Below, one piece after another: positions 1 to 11,707 of a stretch of 64,000 bases of DNA. The stretch's first letter is position 1. Every line of letters begins with the position of its first letter. Made by a program: the position numbers and the translations under genes. The DNA is taken from the NCBI GenBank assembly GCA_003116995.1, contig BDSL01000141.1, positions 124,001 through 188,000 of the forward strand. The letters are read 5' to 3'. Source of the DNA: Yamagishiella unicocca (taxonomy: Eukaryota > Chlorophyta > Chlorophyceae > Chlamydomonadales > Volvocaceae). The notes beneath the pieces were generated by a model. The model was not told the DNA's origin and did no database searches. It was given only the letters and a program-made list of their open reading frames with translations.

Positions 1-1422
1 CAGCATGTCCACCACCTCCATCAGCTGCAGCCGGCCCACGGGCAGCTGGCCTGGGCCCGTGCGGCCGCCGCCCGAGTCGGCCAGACCCAGCACCACCGCG
101 TTGAGGGTGGCCGCCCAGATGGCAACCACCTGGTCGTTACAGGATGCGGACTTGTCCTGGTCCCCGGCGGACTGGAAGACCTGGAGGGTTAGGTCGGGTT
201 AGGGGGGATTAGGGCGGGGCGGGTGGGCCGGGTGACCGTGGTGTCGAGGATAGCGCGTCAATACCCCCATACACGCGCGTGGAGGCGAGTTTCTTTTGTG
301 ATGCCAACATGACACGTGGCAACAGTGCCGACTACACTTCTTCCCGACCTGCCCCTCTCGTCCTCATCCGCCCCCTCCCTCCCCCCTCGAAATCCCCCCC
401 AAACCCCACCTTGCCCATGTTGTAGTACCCCAGCGACGTGCGCACGTCCTCCGGCCCGTACTCCAGAGAGCAGTAGTACACGTCCTCCGCAAACGCATGC
501 AGCGCCTCGGCGTGCTTGGATTGGAAGGCGTACAGTTGGCCGTACAGCCTGCTGAGCTGGCTCTTCATGATGCTGGTGGTGAGGCCCGGCTCCTTCATGG
601 CCAGCCAGGAGGCCAGCGCGAGGAAGTCCTCGCACTGCTTGGCGCGGCGGAGGCCCAGGTTGGCTTGCGCTGCCAGCAGGTACAGCGGGAAGAGCTGCAG
701 CGCGGGGGCGGGCTTGAACAGCGCCTGGCCCTGCTGCACGGCGTCCAGGGCCACGGGAAGAGCTAGCTCGTACTCGCCAGCAGCCATCAGGCGTGCGGCC
801 TCCTGCAAAAGGATATGTGTGCGGGGCGGGGAGTTGGTGGGGGAATGGGGTGGGTGTTTGGGCGGCGGGCCTGGGCAGCCTGCCATGGAAGAACACACGA
901 CGACCGGCATTCGCCGCCCCTCCCTTGCAAAGCTTTCACCCTTCCCAACGTGCATGCGTAGCCCTCCAGGACGAAGGCGAGCACCTGCGACGCCAGCTTT
1001 AAGAGCGCCAGCTTGAAGGGCTGGACAAGCTCCATTCGACGCTTATCCACCAGCAGCGTCTCTACCGTGGATGCAGGCAAAAGGCACACCCCTTGGGAGT
1101 TGGCGCTGCTCTCCACGGGCAGGTGCAGCTCGGCGACCGTGTGTAGGACATCGCGGTTAGCTGACTGCAGCTTTGGAAGCTTGTTTTTGCGTAGTTCCTG
1201 TCGCAATGTACACATATTAAATATCGCCTATCATCTACCGATGTCTGCATACCTTGAAACAGTCCCACGCTGCATACTTACTTGAAGAAATGCGGTAGGG
1301 CTCTCCTGGAACAGCTCCACCGCAACCTCTCCCATGACAAAGAGCTGCAATTCATCAGAAATGTCGTTGGTGATATAGCCTATTTTGCAAAAACACCGCT
1401 TCGGCGAAGCCCACCTTCCCAT
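1..1422 (-). CDS. ZMYND12: ZMYND12/TAX-1-like TPR axonemal protein (partial, 3' end off left edge)
   Basis: Four exons read on the minus strand: 1422-1282, 1197-940, 802-410 and 180-1, all joined in phase 0, giving 324 residues before the window edge. The third exon has TPR-like helices (LYLLAAQANLGL, LYAFQSKHAEALHAF, GPEDVRTSLGYYNMGK) that match the body of ZMYND12, where the equivalent text is a GTEDIRTSGGYFHLAN-like helix pair; the last exon continues with VVAIWAATLNAVVLGLAD. ZMYND12 and its trypanosome orthologue TAX-1 are axoneme-associated partners of TTC29. I see no MYND zinc finger (no CxxC...CxxC...H...C) in the N-terminal exon, so the finger is lost, encoded further upstream, or the start is different. 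The chosen start is the ATG at 1422; the 5' boundary is the weak point. Splice sites such as CAA/GTAAGT at 1281 are good. Confidence 0.72.
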
Positions 1423-4195
1423 TGCTCGTATGCAACTGGTGAAGCTGCGCCTCTCCAAGAGAGAAGACTGTATATGTAAGCGTTGCCATTACGCCAGGCT
1501 GACCTCAAGGGTCGAGGCCTACTGTTCCTCCTTAGAGGAGGCAATCCTCTCACGGAAAGCAGGTGTACTTCATCGATTACAGCACACTCATGCACACCTA
1601 CACGAAATATTATTGACCTTTGGTTTCCAGGCGTCGCAGTAACTAGCCAAGGTAAACAAGGACAGCACGCAAAGATAAGGCTTGGAATATATCAGGTACA
1701 CGGCAAAAGTACAGAGGATTTTAACACATAAAGAATGGTGCATAAACGACTACTCTTGGTGCTACTCAGCACTTCCGCGTACGGCACTTTTGCGTTTGGC
1801 GCGCAAGTCCGATTTGGGCAGCAAATGCGTACATACTTTAAGCTTTCATGCTCATGCATTTCGCCATCCGTGGATAAAGCCTTTATCCAATGTCACACAT
1901 TAATATAATATACCGGTATTGGGGGCACAACTGCAACCGTCTGCAAGCCTTCGGCGTGCTGACCTTCCTTCCCCAACCACCAGCGCGGTACTATTCCACG
2001 ACCCCAACTAAGGCCTACGACAAGTGTGCGCTTGTATATTATGTGTGCTATATTACAGAACAGGACGTCTGCCCGCCCGGACCAATTCAATGACATGCGT
2101 GTGTCAGCACACACATTCGTAACAGGGATACGCGCTAAAGCGTGAGGCAAGGCAGACCGATTAGTGATGTGTGTGCCAAGCAGCACGTGTACACGCCACA
2201 CGTCAACGCGCAGCTGTGCTACGCGACGCGCGTCGTTCCGACGTCGCGGCGCTGCTGATTGTCCTGGCTGCGGCTGCTGCTGCTGAGCACCAGGGCTTCG
2301 CGGTGATGGGAGGTTCATTCAATCGAGGATAGCACACGGTACAGGTAGCGTGACACTTCCATGGATATAAAAGTTTGGGGTTTCCTCTCAACTCCCGGCC
2401 GCAATCGCAAAGCCCTCTCGGAACCCGAACCCCAGCCCGATCCGTCCGTCTCGCTTGTCCTTCATCCTCAAAAACACACTTTGCGGTGTGCTGCCATGTT
2501 CGAGCGTCGGAGTTCGCAGATTGCAGCTTACGCCCGCCCTACCTTATCCCAGCCATTCCCAGCCCAGCGCGTGTCGTGCAATCCAGCGCATGTTGTCCTG
2601 ACTCCAAAACCCAGTGCCCAGCGCATGCCGCCCCTTCCCTCGAACCTGAACTCAGCTGGTGCCATTCCTTCCTCCCCAACCCAAAGCTGCCCTTCATCGC
2701 TTCTCACCCATTAGGGGCTGTTTGCGCGTCGAGCGTCTCGCCCCGTGTAAATTTTAGAGTATCGAGGCGAAGTATGGCGAAGTAGAAGGCATTTTGTCAG
2801 GATGCTGTCTGTAACGAAAGAGCTCATCGATCGTCGTGCAATCCTTCAAAGTAGGATCCCTGTGTTCCGGGATGGGCGGGCTTCGTCGGGATGCGGCATG
2901 CGCTCGGCTGGGTTACGGAATAAAGCACGGCATGCTTTCGTCTCGGATTTGGTAGGAAGTACGGCATGCGGTGGGCGCGGGTTTCGGGCTCGGGCCGGGA
3001 GTCTTCTGGATTGGATGCGAGTCGTTCCCTCCGACGACGGAGGAGCCGTGATGGGGCACGGACAACAAGTAAGGCACCAGAAGCCGAGTCAATGCAGGTC
3101 GCGCATCTCGCATTGTGCAAGAGATGCAGCTATGACTTACGATTGGAGGCAGCGGCAAGGTGTCCAGAGCTCCGAGCACGACGAATGAAGGCATGGACGG
3201 GGGACGGAGGAGGCGGGAGGGGGTCCAAAGAGGGGCGTCCAAGCCTTCTCAATCGCAGCTGCTAGCCCAAGCCTCCCATATGCGTCCTCGCATTTACGAA
3301 CGGGAAGAGGGGTTGAGGGGGTCTGAAAGGTAAGTTGCACAGGCATAAGGACAAATAAGTAGAGTACGGCGCCAGACGGCACGTTGCACATTTGGTAGAT
3401 AGTACGAATAATATATATGTTTCAGTGTTCGGAGGCCTAGGTGAATTTATGGCAAGAGGGGCGGGGTCATTCTGAAACCAACGTCGCCGGACAAGAAACC
3501 AGTCCTGGTAGCCAGCAGACACCCCCAAAAGTAGTGGAACAGAATACCCCGCCTCGCCCAACAAGGCGGGGTGCGGATACAAAAACAATCCAACGCCCCA
3601 TGGCCCGCCCCTAGGGAAAACAGCAGGACAAGACAGCTGGGCCGAAGGGCTTGGAACAGTAACCTCCGGTGGCCACCAACCCCATGCGGAGACACGCCCC
3701 ACCCGAAAGGCCGCCAGCAAAGGGAACTTCAGCACAACCCAGGCCAAGAGAATAGTGCGTCAGGATTAGTTCCGCAAAAACAAGGCCTATGAACGGGAGA
3801 AACGACCAGGGTCGGCAATGCACAAATAAGGCCCGACTTTGTTTAATTCGTGCCGGGGTAGTTGTTTAGTTCATAGTCTGCTTTGTTCTTGCCAAGACGG
3901 TCCGCCCAAGCTGTTGCGACGTACCGTAATCCGTAAAGCATCCTAATTTCTGAAACCAACTTGGCGCACGTTTATTTTGCAATTAGCAGCTAACGCGTCT
4001 CGCGCATCGCTGCATCATGCGCAAATTCCTTAGCATATGGCTGAACAGTTGGTGAAAGTTGGGCCAGTCTGTCACGGAACACCTGCTGCAACGGTCACGC
4101 CTTCGCCATACTTGTTCCTCGCAAGAGGGCCGCTTTTCGGCTCCGTTTGGACCGCATGATATCCGTTACGCAAATAGGGAATCAACACGGCGGTT
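1423..4195. other. Divergent intergenic region, no supported gene
   Basis: This 2.8-kb stretch separates the 5' ends of the ZMYND12-like gene and the beta-lactamase-like gene. It is noticeably more AT-rich than the exons and its open frames have mixed codon choice and no splice-site support. Around 2885-2985 the octamer CGGCATGC recurs three times in a short degenerate repeat. Promoters for both flanking genes should lie here, but no specific box can be assigned. Confidence 0.6.
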
Positions 4196-7100
4196 ATGTT
4201 TGCATCGCAGCCGCACTCAGGTAGTCATGGCTACGAAAACATCAGCTCGAGGGCGCACCTGCACCCGCACCGCGGCGCAGCCGACGTCAGGACCTACGTC
4301 AAGCGCCAGTACATCTTTCTCATCATCGCCTGCATCGTCGCTGCCCACACGATTTACTACAGCACCTCCGTGCTGCTAACCAGCCTCCCTGACGGAGGCC
4401 GCCGGGAGCCTTCGCTGACGACCTCAGCCCCTCCAGCGCTGGCGCACGCCCCGGTCACCTCGCCCCTCGTCGACACCGGCGCCTGCAACGTCAGCTCCTC
4501 TCCTTACGCGCTGCAGCTCCAGGGCGATGGCGCCTTCCCGGCCCTGGCGCACTTCATCCGCACCAACGTCCTCCTCTTCGAGGACCTCCACCCCGCCAGC
4601 TTCTGGATCATACACCGCGAAACCAGCTCCCAGCCCGGCGAGCAGAAGAAGGAGCGCGACTACGTGGAGTGGGGCTTGGGGGATGGCTCGCCGCTGCTGC
4701 CACTGCCGCAGGGCGTGCTGCCGCTGTTCGCCCGCGCCCCGCGCGACGTCGCTTGTAGCCGGGCGCAGGTGCTCCACCAGTGGCGGGAGGCACACGCGCT
4801 GGCACCACCGCAGCTGCGGGAGCAGCAGCAGCAGCTGATGCTCCGGGACCAGCTGGCCGTAGATGCGCCGGCCGCCATGGCGGGACTGGGTCACCCGCAG
4901 GGGCTGCTCCTCCGCATCACGCTGCCGGAGGAGCTGGAGCCGGAGGTGGAGGTGGAGGCAGGGGGCGGCGAGGGAGCAGCCGCAGCCGCCACCGGTCACC
5001 CTCCTGGCGGGGGGAGGGTCAAGTACAAGGAGCGGCTGTGAGTTCCGTTTCGTTCCGTCCATCGACGGCCGTCCTTTAGGCCATTGCAAGCAGGGCGGCG
5101 GGGTGTAGGCGGTGGCAGTGCTGCGGCTGAGGCGGCTGCGGCTGAGGCGGCTGATGCAGGATCTTTGTGTTTCAATCGTGCGGGGGCACCATAGGGCTGC
5201 CAGGGGTATGCGTGCACCGAAGGGTGCCGAACGTTTCTCCAGACGCTCGGTCCAGCCCTCCCTGGCGCCGTTGTGATCGCCATCGCTCACTCCAAGTGCC
5301 TTGACCCCCGCCCGCTCCCCCCGCCCACGCCCACCCGCTCAGTCTCTTCCAGGCGGAGGACCGCTTCTCGGGCGGCGAGCGGCTCTTCCCCATGCGCTCC
5401 ATGACTAAGGCCCTGGTGGCGCTCCTGTGCATGGCGCTGCAGGTGCGGGTGCGCTGCAGCAGGGAGGGAGGGGCCCCAGCTGCAATGAAGCTGTCGCTGA
5501 GATAAGCTCGTACCCCCCCACACACACCTCCGCACCCCCCCACCCGCTCTCTGGCCTCCCCACCACCACCGCCCCCCCACCCCCCAGGACCGCGGGCTGC
5601 TGTCAGTGGACGACCCGGTGCACCAGCACCTGCCCGACTGGCGGGAGGGAGTGTACGGCAACATGACGGTGGGCATGTTGCTCAGCCACACAGCGGGATA
5701 TGACAACGCTTACACGGAGGAGGAGGTGCTCGTGGTACGAGGGGCGGGGGGTACGGGCAGTAGCCAATAGGAGGTATCGGGTTCGCGTCCTTAAGGATGA
5801 GCATGGAGCACATGCCGGTGGTTTGGAACAGAAGTACTGGAGGCACAGGAATTGCTGCGTCCGCACCTGCACCTCCGCACCTGCACCTCCGCACCTGCAC
5901 CTCCGCACCCTCCGTTGCGCTCTCAAGTGGTGAACTGGTGGAGGGGAGGATCTACTCCTCGCCGCCTCAGCGCGCTTTCTACCTTCCCAGCGCTCCGCAC
6001 CCCCCTCCCGTGTTGCCTGCTGACCCTCTCGCAACGACTCCCCCAACCCCGCCCCCCAGTCAACGCGCCATTTGACGCGCCGGCTGGCCCCCTCTCCCCC
6101 CTCGCTCCTCCCCTCCCCCCTCTTCCCCCCCGCCAGCCCGGTGACATATCGCTGCTAGAGGCGGCCCAGCGCACCATGAGTCGCATCAACGTGACCTCGC
6201 AGCCCGGCACCAGGTTCTGGTACACCGAGATCGGCTACCAGGTAGGGCGGCAGCAGCAAGGGGGGTTACAGAAAATAAACGGCTAGCAGCAGGGGGGGAG
6301 GGACTTGGGGGGGAGGGGGGCCACCCGTGACTCTGGTGGGGCCGGGCCGCCGGATGGAGCTCTGACCCCACTGACGGCAGCTAGCATCACCTGACAGGGC
6401 AGGAGAGCCATGGGAGCGCCGTGCCGCGCAACGCTACTATTGCCTAACCGGGTTTCTGTCTCCTCCCGCCACCCGTTCGCCCCTTCCGCCCCTCCTGCCA
6501 CACCCCCCTCTCGCCCCTCCCGCCGCGCTCCCTCACGGCCCCAGGTTCTGGGCGCCGTGGTTGAGGCCGCCACAGGCCTCGCCTTCCACGACGCGCTGGA
6601 GGAGATGGTGCTGGTGCCTGCAGGCCTGTGCAGCACGCGCATCATCAACTGGTGGGCCGACGTGGTGCCGACCCATGGGCCACTCATACCCGACTGCATG
6701 GCCCCGCCTGAGCCGCCGCCAGGCAGCGGGCGCACGGGCAGCGCGGGGGGCTCCGGCCCTGGAGCCCAGGTTCCAGCCGGGGCGGGGAGAGGCGGACTGC
6801 AGCCGCAATCACGGCGCCAGCTGCAGCGGGCGGCACTCCGTGCAACTGGGGACCTGGGCACGTCTGCGGAGGTGCAGGGAGGGAGTGACGGCGACGGCGG
6901 AGGCGGAGACAGTGGTGGTGGTGGTGGTGGGACTGGGGGACGGATCGAGGGTGGGGCTGCAGACGGCCCTGGTCGCTGGTCCAGTAACCCGACCGTTGCG
7001 ATGGGCGGCATCACGTCAGCCAACGACCTGGGCCGCCTGATGGCGCTGCTGGCCAACGGCGGCCGAGCCACGTGCTGCCGTACGGACCCCGGGGGAGCCG

Positions 7101-7786
7101 AGCCTGCTGCCAAACCGGGGCCCTCGGGCGCGCACTGGTTCAGCTCCCGAGCCCGCTCCAAGTCCAGCGCCGGGCGAGGAGGGCGCAGCCCCGGGAAGGG
7201 AGGCTCCGGCGGTCCGGGCAACAGCGGGGCGCGGAGAGATCTTGGATCTGCTCACGAGCAGATGCAGCAGCGCCAGGAGGAGCGCCAACACGGCGGTGAC
7301 CCCGGCGAGGGTGGGGGCGAGGGCGGCAGTGGAGCCCGCCGCCGGCGCTGCGAGTGCGGCGGCCGCGTGGTTTCGCAGAGCGGTGTGGCGGCGATGCTGA
7401 GCCGCAAGCCCACCCCGGGGCTCAAGGAGACCCCCCTCATCCGCAGCTTCACGCACGCCACGCCGCTCACTGCGTACCTGCTGGTGGGCATGGGCCTCCT
7501 GGACGCGGCGGCGTACGAGGCATGGGTGCGGGAGGTGTGGTCGGAGTTCGGCTACGGGTACGGCGTGTGGGTCAGCCGCAACGGGGTGACGCACGAGGAC
7601 CACGTGTGGCTGTACGGCGCCTTCAACACGCTGGCGGGGCTGCTGAGGATGAGTCCGAACAGCACGGTGGGGGCGCTGAGCCGGGCGGAGCGGCCCGAAG
7701 GGCGGCACTCGGTGGCGCTGGTGGGGGTGAGCATGGGGGCCTTCAATGGCATGTGGGCGGTCCTGGCCGGGTACGTGGCGGCGTAG
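4196..7786 (+). CDS. Membrane-anchored serine beta-lactamase-like (class C / serine hydrolase fold) protein
   Basis: Five exons: 4196-5037, 5343-5442, 5588-5725 (or to 5734), 6137-6241 and 6545-7786, about 808-811 residues. Residues about 37-60 (YIFLIIACIVAAHTIYYSTS) form a signal anchor. The catalytic SxxK motif is S300-M-T-K303, followed by HTAGYDN and then the family's Tyr block, seen as Y389-T-E391-IGYQ before VLGAVVEAATG; class C relatives usually have Y-x-N, so the Asn is replaced by Glu. The C-terminal exon carries two long Gly/Arg/Ser-rich insertions (about residues 420-640) before a conserved end. Acceptor 5342 was preferred over 5352 because only it keeps the frame. These proteins are peptidases, esterases or amidases of diverse substrates; substrate here is unknown. 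No clear KTG/HxG third motif is visible. A TGTAA signal lies 701 nt past the stop. Confidence 0.85.
5862..5908. repeat. Intronic 14-nt tandem repeat
   Basis: Inside intron 3 of the beta-lactamase-like gene the unit CACCTGCACCTCCG is repeated about three times head to tail. It has no reading-frame role in the chosen gene model. Confidence 0.8.
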
Positions 7787-9440
7787 GGAAGGAGGAGGGC
7801 GGCGGGGTACGGTGGAGCATACCAGTAGTTTCGAACGCAAGCATCTTCCTTTCTTAGTGTCATTTGCAACTATGGTAACTCGTGGCGTGTATAGGTGGTT
7901 GCATCATATTAATTTCATTCCTGATGTTTTCATTCCTTATTTGCTGGGCATGTGTCCTTCTTGAGATGCCGCAACCGAGTTTTGGATGGCGGTTGTGAGG
8001 GTTGGGCCGGTGGTTCGGCCTTTGTGGTGGATGCAGACTGCGTTAAATATGCTACAGGACGGAAGTTACGCGTAGTTGAGAGTTCTGTCCAGATTGAGCG
8101 GCGAGGTGAGCTGCTGTGTTGAAGGTACGGCCGGTGCGCCGCTGAGGGCACATGACGTCACGTGATGGCGGACGTGACCATCCGAGGGTTTCGTTGGGGA
8201 GCCGTTGTCGTGCAAGACAGCAACCAAGTTATCTTCGTGGGACGGCTGGCTACTCAGAGCCGAGGAACGAATCCCCCAGTGGGCCGCAGCCCCATTTGGG
8301 CTAGCGCTTACCCTGCGTCTGAGAGCTATGACGTCGTACCTCGTCGTACGGGTCATGTCGTAATATTTTTCGTGAGCCCAGGCTTGCTTCAAATTTCAGA
8401 TGACACACAAAATAAGGTTGAACGGTGGGGGCTTATATTTCAATGCGGAAACAGGCAAGTGCCTATATGCCACAGGCTGTAGCTCCTGTAAGTTTTCCTA
8501 ATCTGTTGACAAATGGCGCGCTGCTGCTGCTTGCGTTGCACCAAGGTGGTAGTGCCGTGTACTAGGCGAGCTGCATGGCGGTGTATGAGATGTTGCGCAG
8601 GCTACGGCAGCTCGTGCCTACATACATGACAGGACATGACTGACCTGATCGACCCCATAGCCGGACCCCATTCTGCATCAGAATACGTGCCACACCGATA
8701 GGTGTTGTTATCACGGGAGTTCAACCAGGTGATAGCAAACGTGCCACTTTTCGGGTCCACCACGCAAGGCCAGCTCAGGCTATGAGCTGGCCGCCTTCAT
8801 TGCGGCAGCCACGTGTCAGACACCCTGCAGCCTTTCGGCAAGCGCCCATGCCTGCGCGCAGCGCTTTGGCCCCGGTAGAAAATGGATAAAGATGCTACAG
8901 CCGCCCATAGGCCGGCAAATCAAGGCTACTCATCCCGGCTAACCCGGGCCGATCCTGACGTTTGATAATCTAGGATGTCAAGATGTTTGGTGCAACGTCG
9001 TACCTGCCAGCGAGGTCACCCCCTTGCGGAAAACTAAACAACACATGCAATGTTTCGGTGCATGTCGGTCTTTGTTTCCTCCGTCTTGTTCAGTGTCAGG
9101 CGATGCGCCCGATGGTTCTACCTCTTGGTCTGGAACCCACTGTAACCGTTACAACAACAACACATGCAATCCTTCCATGATGTCCAACAACACATAAGAA
9201 CCAACTAAACCATGATTACGGCACGCAGCGATGCAATGTCACAACCCAGCTTCCAGTGCCGTGAAAGCGGCTGACCCGGTAGCGCCACCCAACGTGGGCG
9301 CCTGCTCGCTGGAGCGCGGCGCAGGCTGCTTCCAACCGAGTCCGGAACCAGGCCCTGGCATTCCTGCCGGGAAGCATGAAATGCCTGCACATCACTTGAT
9401 TCACCCCCAACACCAATGATGACAACAAATCGTAGCGCCG
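7787..9440. other. Convergent intergenic region with polyadenylation signals
   Basis: This stretch lies between the stop codons of the beta-lactamase-like gene (+) and the CNRIP1-like gene (-). It holds no supported coding sequence. TGTAA signals for the plus-strand transcript occur at 8487-8491 and 9141-9145; the first is 701 nt past the stop. It also contains the first copy of a dispersed element (see 9084-9163). Confidence 0.6.
9084..9163 (+). repeat. Dispersed convergent-intergenic element, copy A
   Basis: The core TTGGTCTGGAACCCACTGTA runs into CCGTTACAACAACAACA. The central TGTAACCGTTACA (9141-9153) is a near-palindrome and carries TGTAA, the green-algal polyadenylation signal, on both strands. 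Related copies are at 16661-16733 and 16536-16583 (reverse) and 30131-30172 (forward). The upstream part, GTTCAGTGTCAGGCGATG followed by CCGATGGT, is shared with the copy at 16661-16733. For the minus-strand CNRIP1-like gene, TTACA at 9149-9153 lies 288 nt past the stop. Confidence 0.75.
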
Positions 9441-11707
9441 TCAGTACCGGTAAAAGTTGACAGCAAACAGGTCCCCCGCGCCCGAGGAGTCTTCGCGGAA
9501 GTCGTACTGTACGAATCGCAAAGGGAAGCCTGCGAAGCGGGACGCCGCGGCAAGCGGCCAGGGCAACACGGCAGACGGCCTCAGCAGAGTACCCGGCAAT
9601 GGGTGCTAGTCGCGGCGGGCCACAAGCCATTAGAAGAGGCCCGGCGAGTGAGGATAACTCCCTCCCCAGCACAGCGGTCCAGCGGGCGGGCCTGGTGGGC
9701 CTGCTGCTCGCATCCGGCACCGTACCGCCCCAGTCGCTCTCTCACACCGTCACCATCTCACACCCCCAGACCCCCTACCCCCCGCCAGGATTGCGCCGCG
9801 CAACCGCCGCCACCTACTCTGCAGGGCGCCCTTGTCCGTCGGGGAGTACACCTGCGGGCGCCGGGGCAGCAGCAGTAAGGGCCGGGCTTGGCGGCCATTA
9901 CGGGAGGTGCCAGTCGGCAGCGGTCCCGTCCCGGTATATCGGTACACGGGACTGCCCCGCGCTGACTGGCAGGCGCACCCACAGCTAGCCCAGATGCCCT
10001 ACACCGCGCCCGAGTGCAGGGAGGTCTCCGGTTCCAATCTCTCATTTGCTCTTTCCTCTGACGGCGAGGCGACAGTGTCTGGCACTGCCAGCGCGCATAT
10101 GGCCAGCACGGCAGCGGGCTACCAGGCGGCGGCGCGCATGCGCCGCGAAGGAGCAGCAGAAGGAGGTGCCGGGGCGGAGAGAGGGACCCATTAGCGCGGG
10201 GGCGGAGCGGTGGTTGCTCGGGGGCGGAGTGCGCCGCACCGATCCGCCAGCTGAGGGGCGCAGGGGAGAGAAGGTGGCGGCAGGTGCAGGTCCCACGCGG
10301 ACGTCCCTGTGAGGCGCGCACCTTGAGCTGCACCGGACACACCACCACACCGAAGTCCTGTGGGGCATGTGCGGAGGTGAGTGAGTGAGAGGCGGCGGAG
10401 GGAGAGACGGCGCGTTGGGAGCTTGGGGGCGCGCTAGCAGCGGCGTCAGGGCAGATCCGCGTGGGTAGCGGTGCTGGACTTGCCGCAGCCGCACGGGAGG
10501 GCGGGTTGCTTCCTCTCGTGTGGTGGCCGCCAGGCGCCAGGCAACCGGTTGTCGCACGAAGCTGCATCTTGCCCATTCCGAACACCTGGTTGCTTTACAC
10601 ACCAACCGATGGCACGGTGGTATGGGCCGGAAGGTCTCTGGGGGCATCCTTCTCCAACTAATCCCGCTTCCCGACTTACGTGTAGTTGCATCAAACACGC
10701 CCTGCCTTGCTCCTCAAGCCAGAACACACACACACTCCTCCTCACCTCCAGATACGCCTCTATCAGGAGGTACTGCCGCCGGCCCGCAGTGGTGGGCGGC
10801 AGGCTGCACCGCAGGGTGGCCTTGTAGGTGCTGCGGGTCGCGTCCGCAGTGACGTCAGTCCACTGCAGCGCGTGGGGGTCAACGATGCCCGCGTCGCCGC
10901 CAGCAGCGCCCGGCTGCGGCTCCTCAGATAGCTGTTGGCTCCAGGAGGGCTGCGCAGCGCTGTCCGAAAGGGTCCCTATCCGGGGCTGGGGCTGGGGCTG
11001 GAATTGGGACGGCAGGGTTCCGAATTGCGGCTCCACCTCTCTGCCCTCCGAGTCCACCTGTGAGGCGGACAGGCAGGCAGCCGTCGCGCAGGGGAAGAGG
11101 CCGGGGGCCGAGGGGCGGGGTCTAACGCTCGCTATTGTATGGCTTTTATGCAAGGAGTTGGGGGCTCCGGTTCTCGGTTGACACGGCCCTGTTCAAGGTC
11201 GATCGGTATTCTGCCTTCCCATGTGAGCGTCCGCCCGTTGCCCTGAGCGTCCGCCCGATGCCCGATGCCCCGGCCTCTGCACCAATCCGACGACCCCCAG
11301 ATGCCCCTACGCACCTACAGCTTACTCACCTCTTTGACATTCCACCTCCCCGAGTTTTCCCGGATCTGGACTGGTCGGTTGCTCGTAAGGATTAGGTGAT
11401 AGGTTTTACCACTGCACAGCTTTAGGGTGCTACCGCTGCATCGCGTCAACCAGTCGTTTGGCTTGGCGCCCCCTTTGGCTTTTCCCGCAAACCGCTGGCC
11501 TACAGGAGCAGTACCCCGTCACAATCATCACAATACCTCCCAGGTAATATGGAATCATAAAACGAAACCCAGGACGCGGAATATATGGACCTGCGCACCG
11601 TCATGCTTCCAGTATACAGGTGCGTTGCCATCGTTAACGCTCAAGTTCAGTCGCAACATGGATTTGAACTTGGCATCACGCTCCGCATCTTGCTCGCGCA
11701 ACCCCAT
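9441..11707 (-). CDS. CNRIP1-like protein (cannabinoid receptor-interacting protein 1 family)
   Basis: Six exons: 11707-11591, 11494-11330, 11057-10746, 10357-10322, 9851-9818 and 9529-9441, with every phase consistent; 250 residues. The N-terminal part reads LRLNLSVNDGNAPVYWKHDG then AQRF, and later TLKLCSGKTYHLILTSNRPV. These align with the CNRIP1 pattern of NDGPVFYKVDGQRF followed by TIKLLTGSSYKVEVKIKP. The C-terminus (FPLRFVQYDF, then VNFYRY) matches the family's SPFSVIEYE region. Human CNRIP1 is 164 residues; the extra length is a Pro/Gln/Ser-rich insert in exon 3 (about residues 100-145). The family is a small beta-rich cytosolic fold known in animals for binding the CB1 receptor tail and linked to Rab regulation; the algal role is unknown. 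The start at 11707 was chosen for a GCCATGG context and codon quality; an upstream start is possible. Confidence 0.72.

Noticed and set aside
5353..5442. Acceptor at 5352 for exon 2 of the beta-lactamase-like gene
   Set aside because: It would shift the frame and destroy the S-M-T-K motif; the acceptor ending at 5342 keeps the frame from exon 1.
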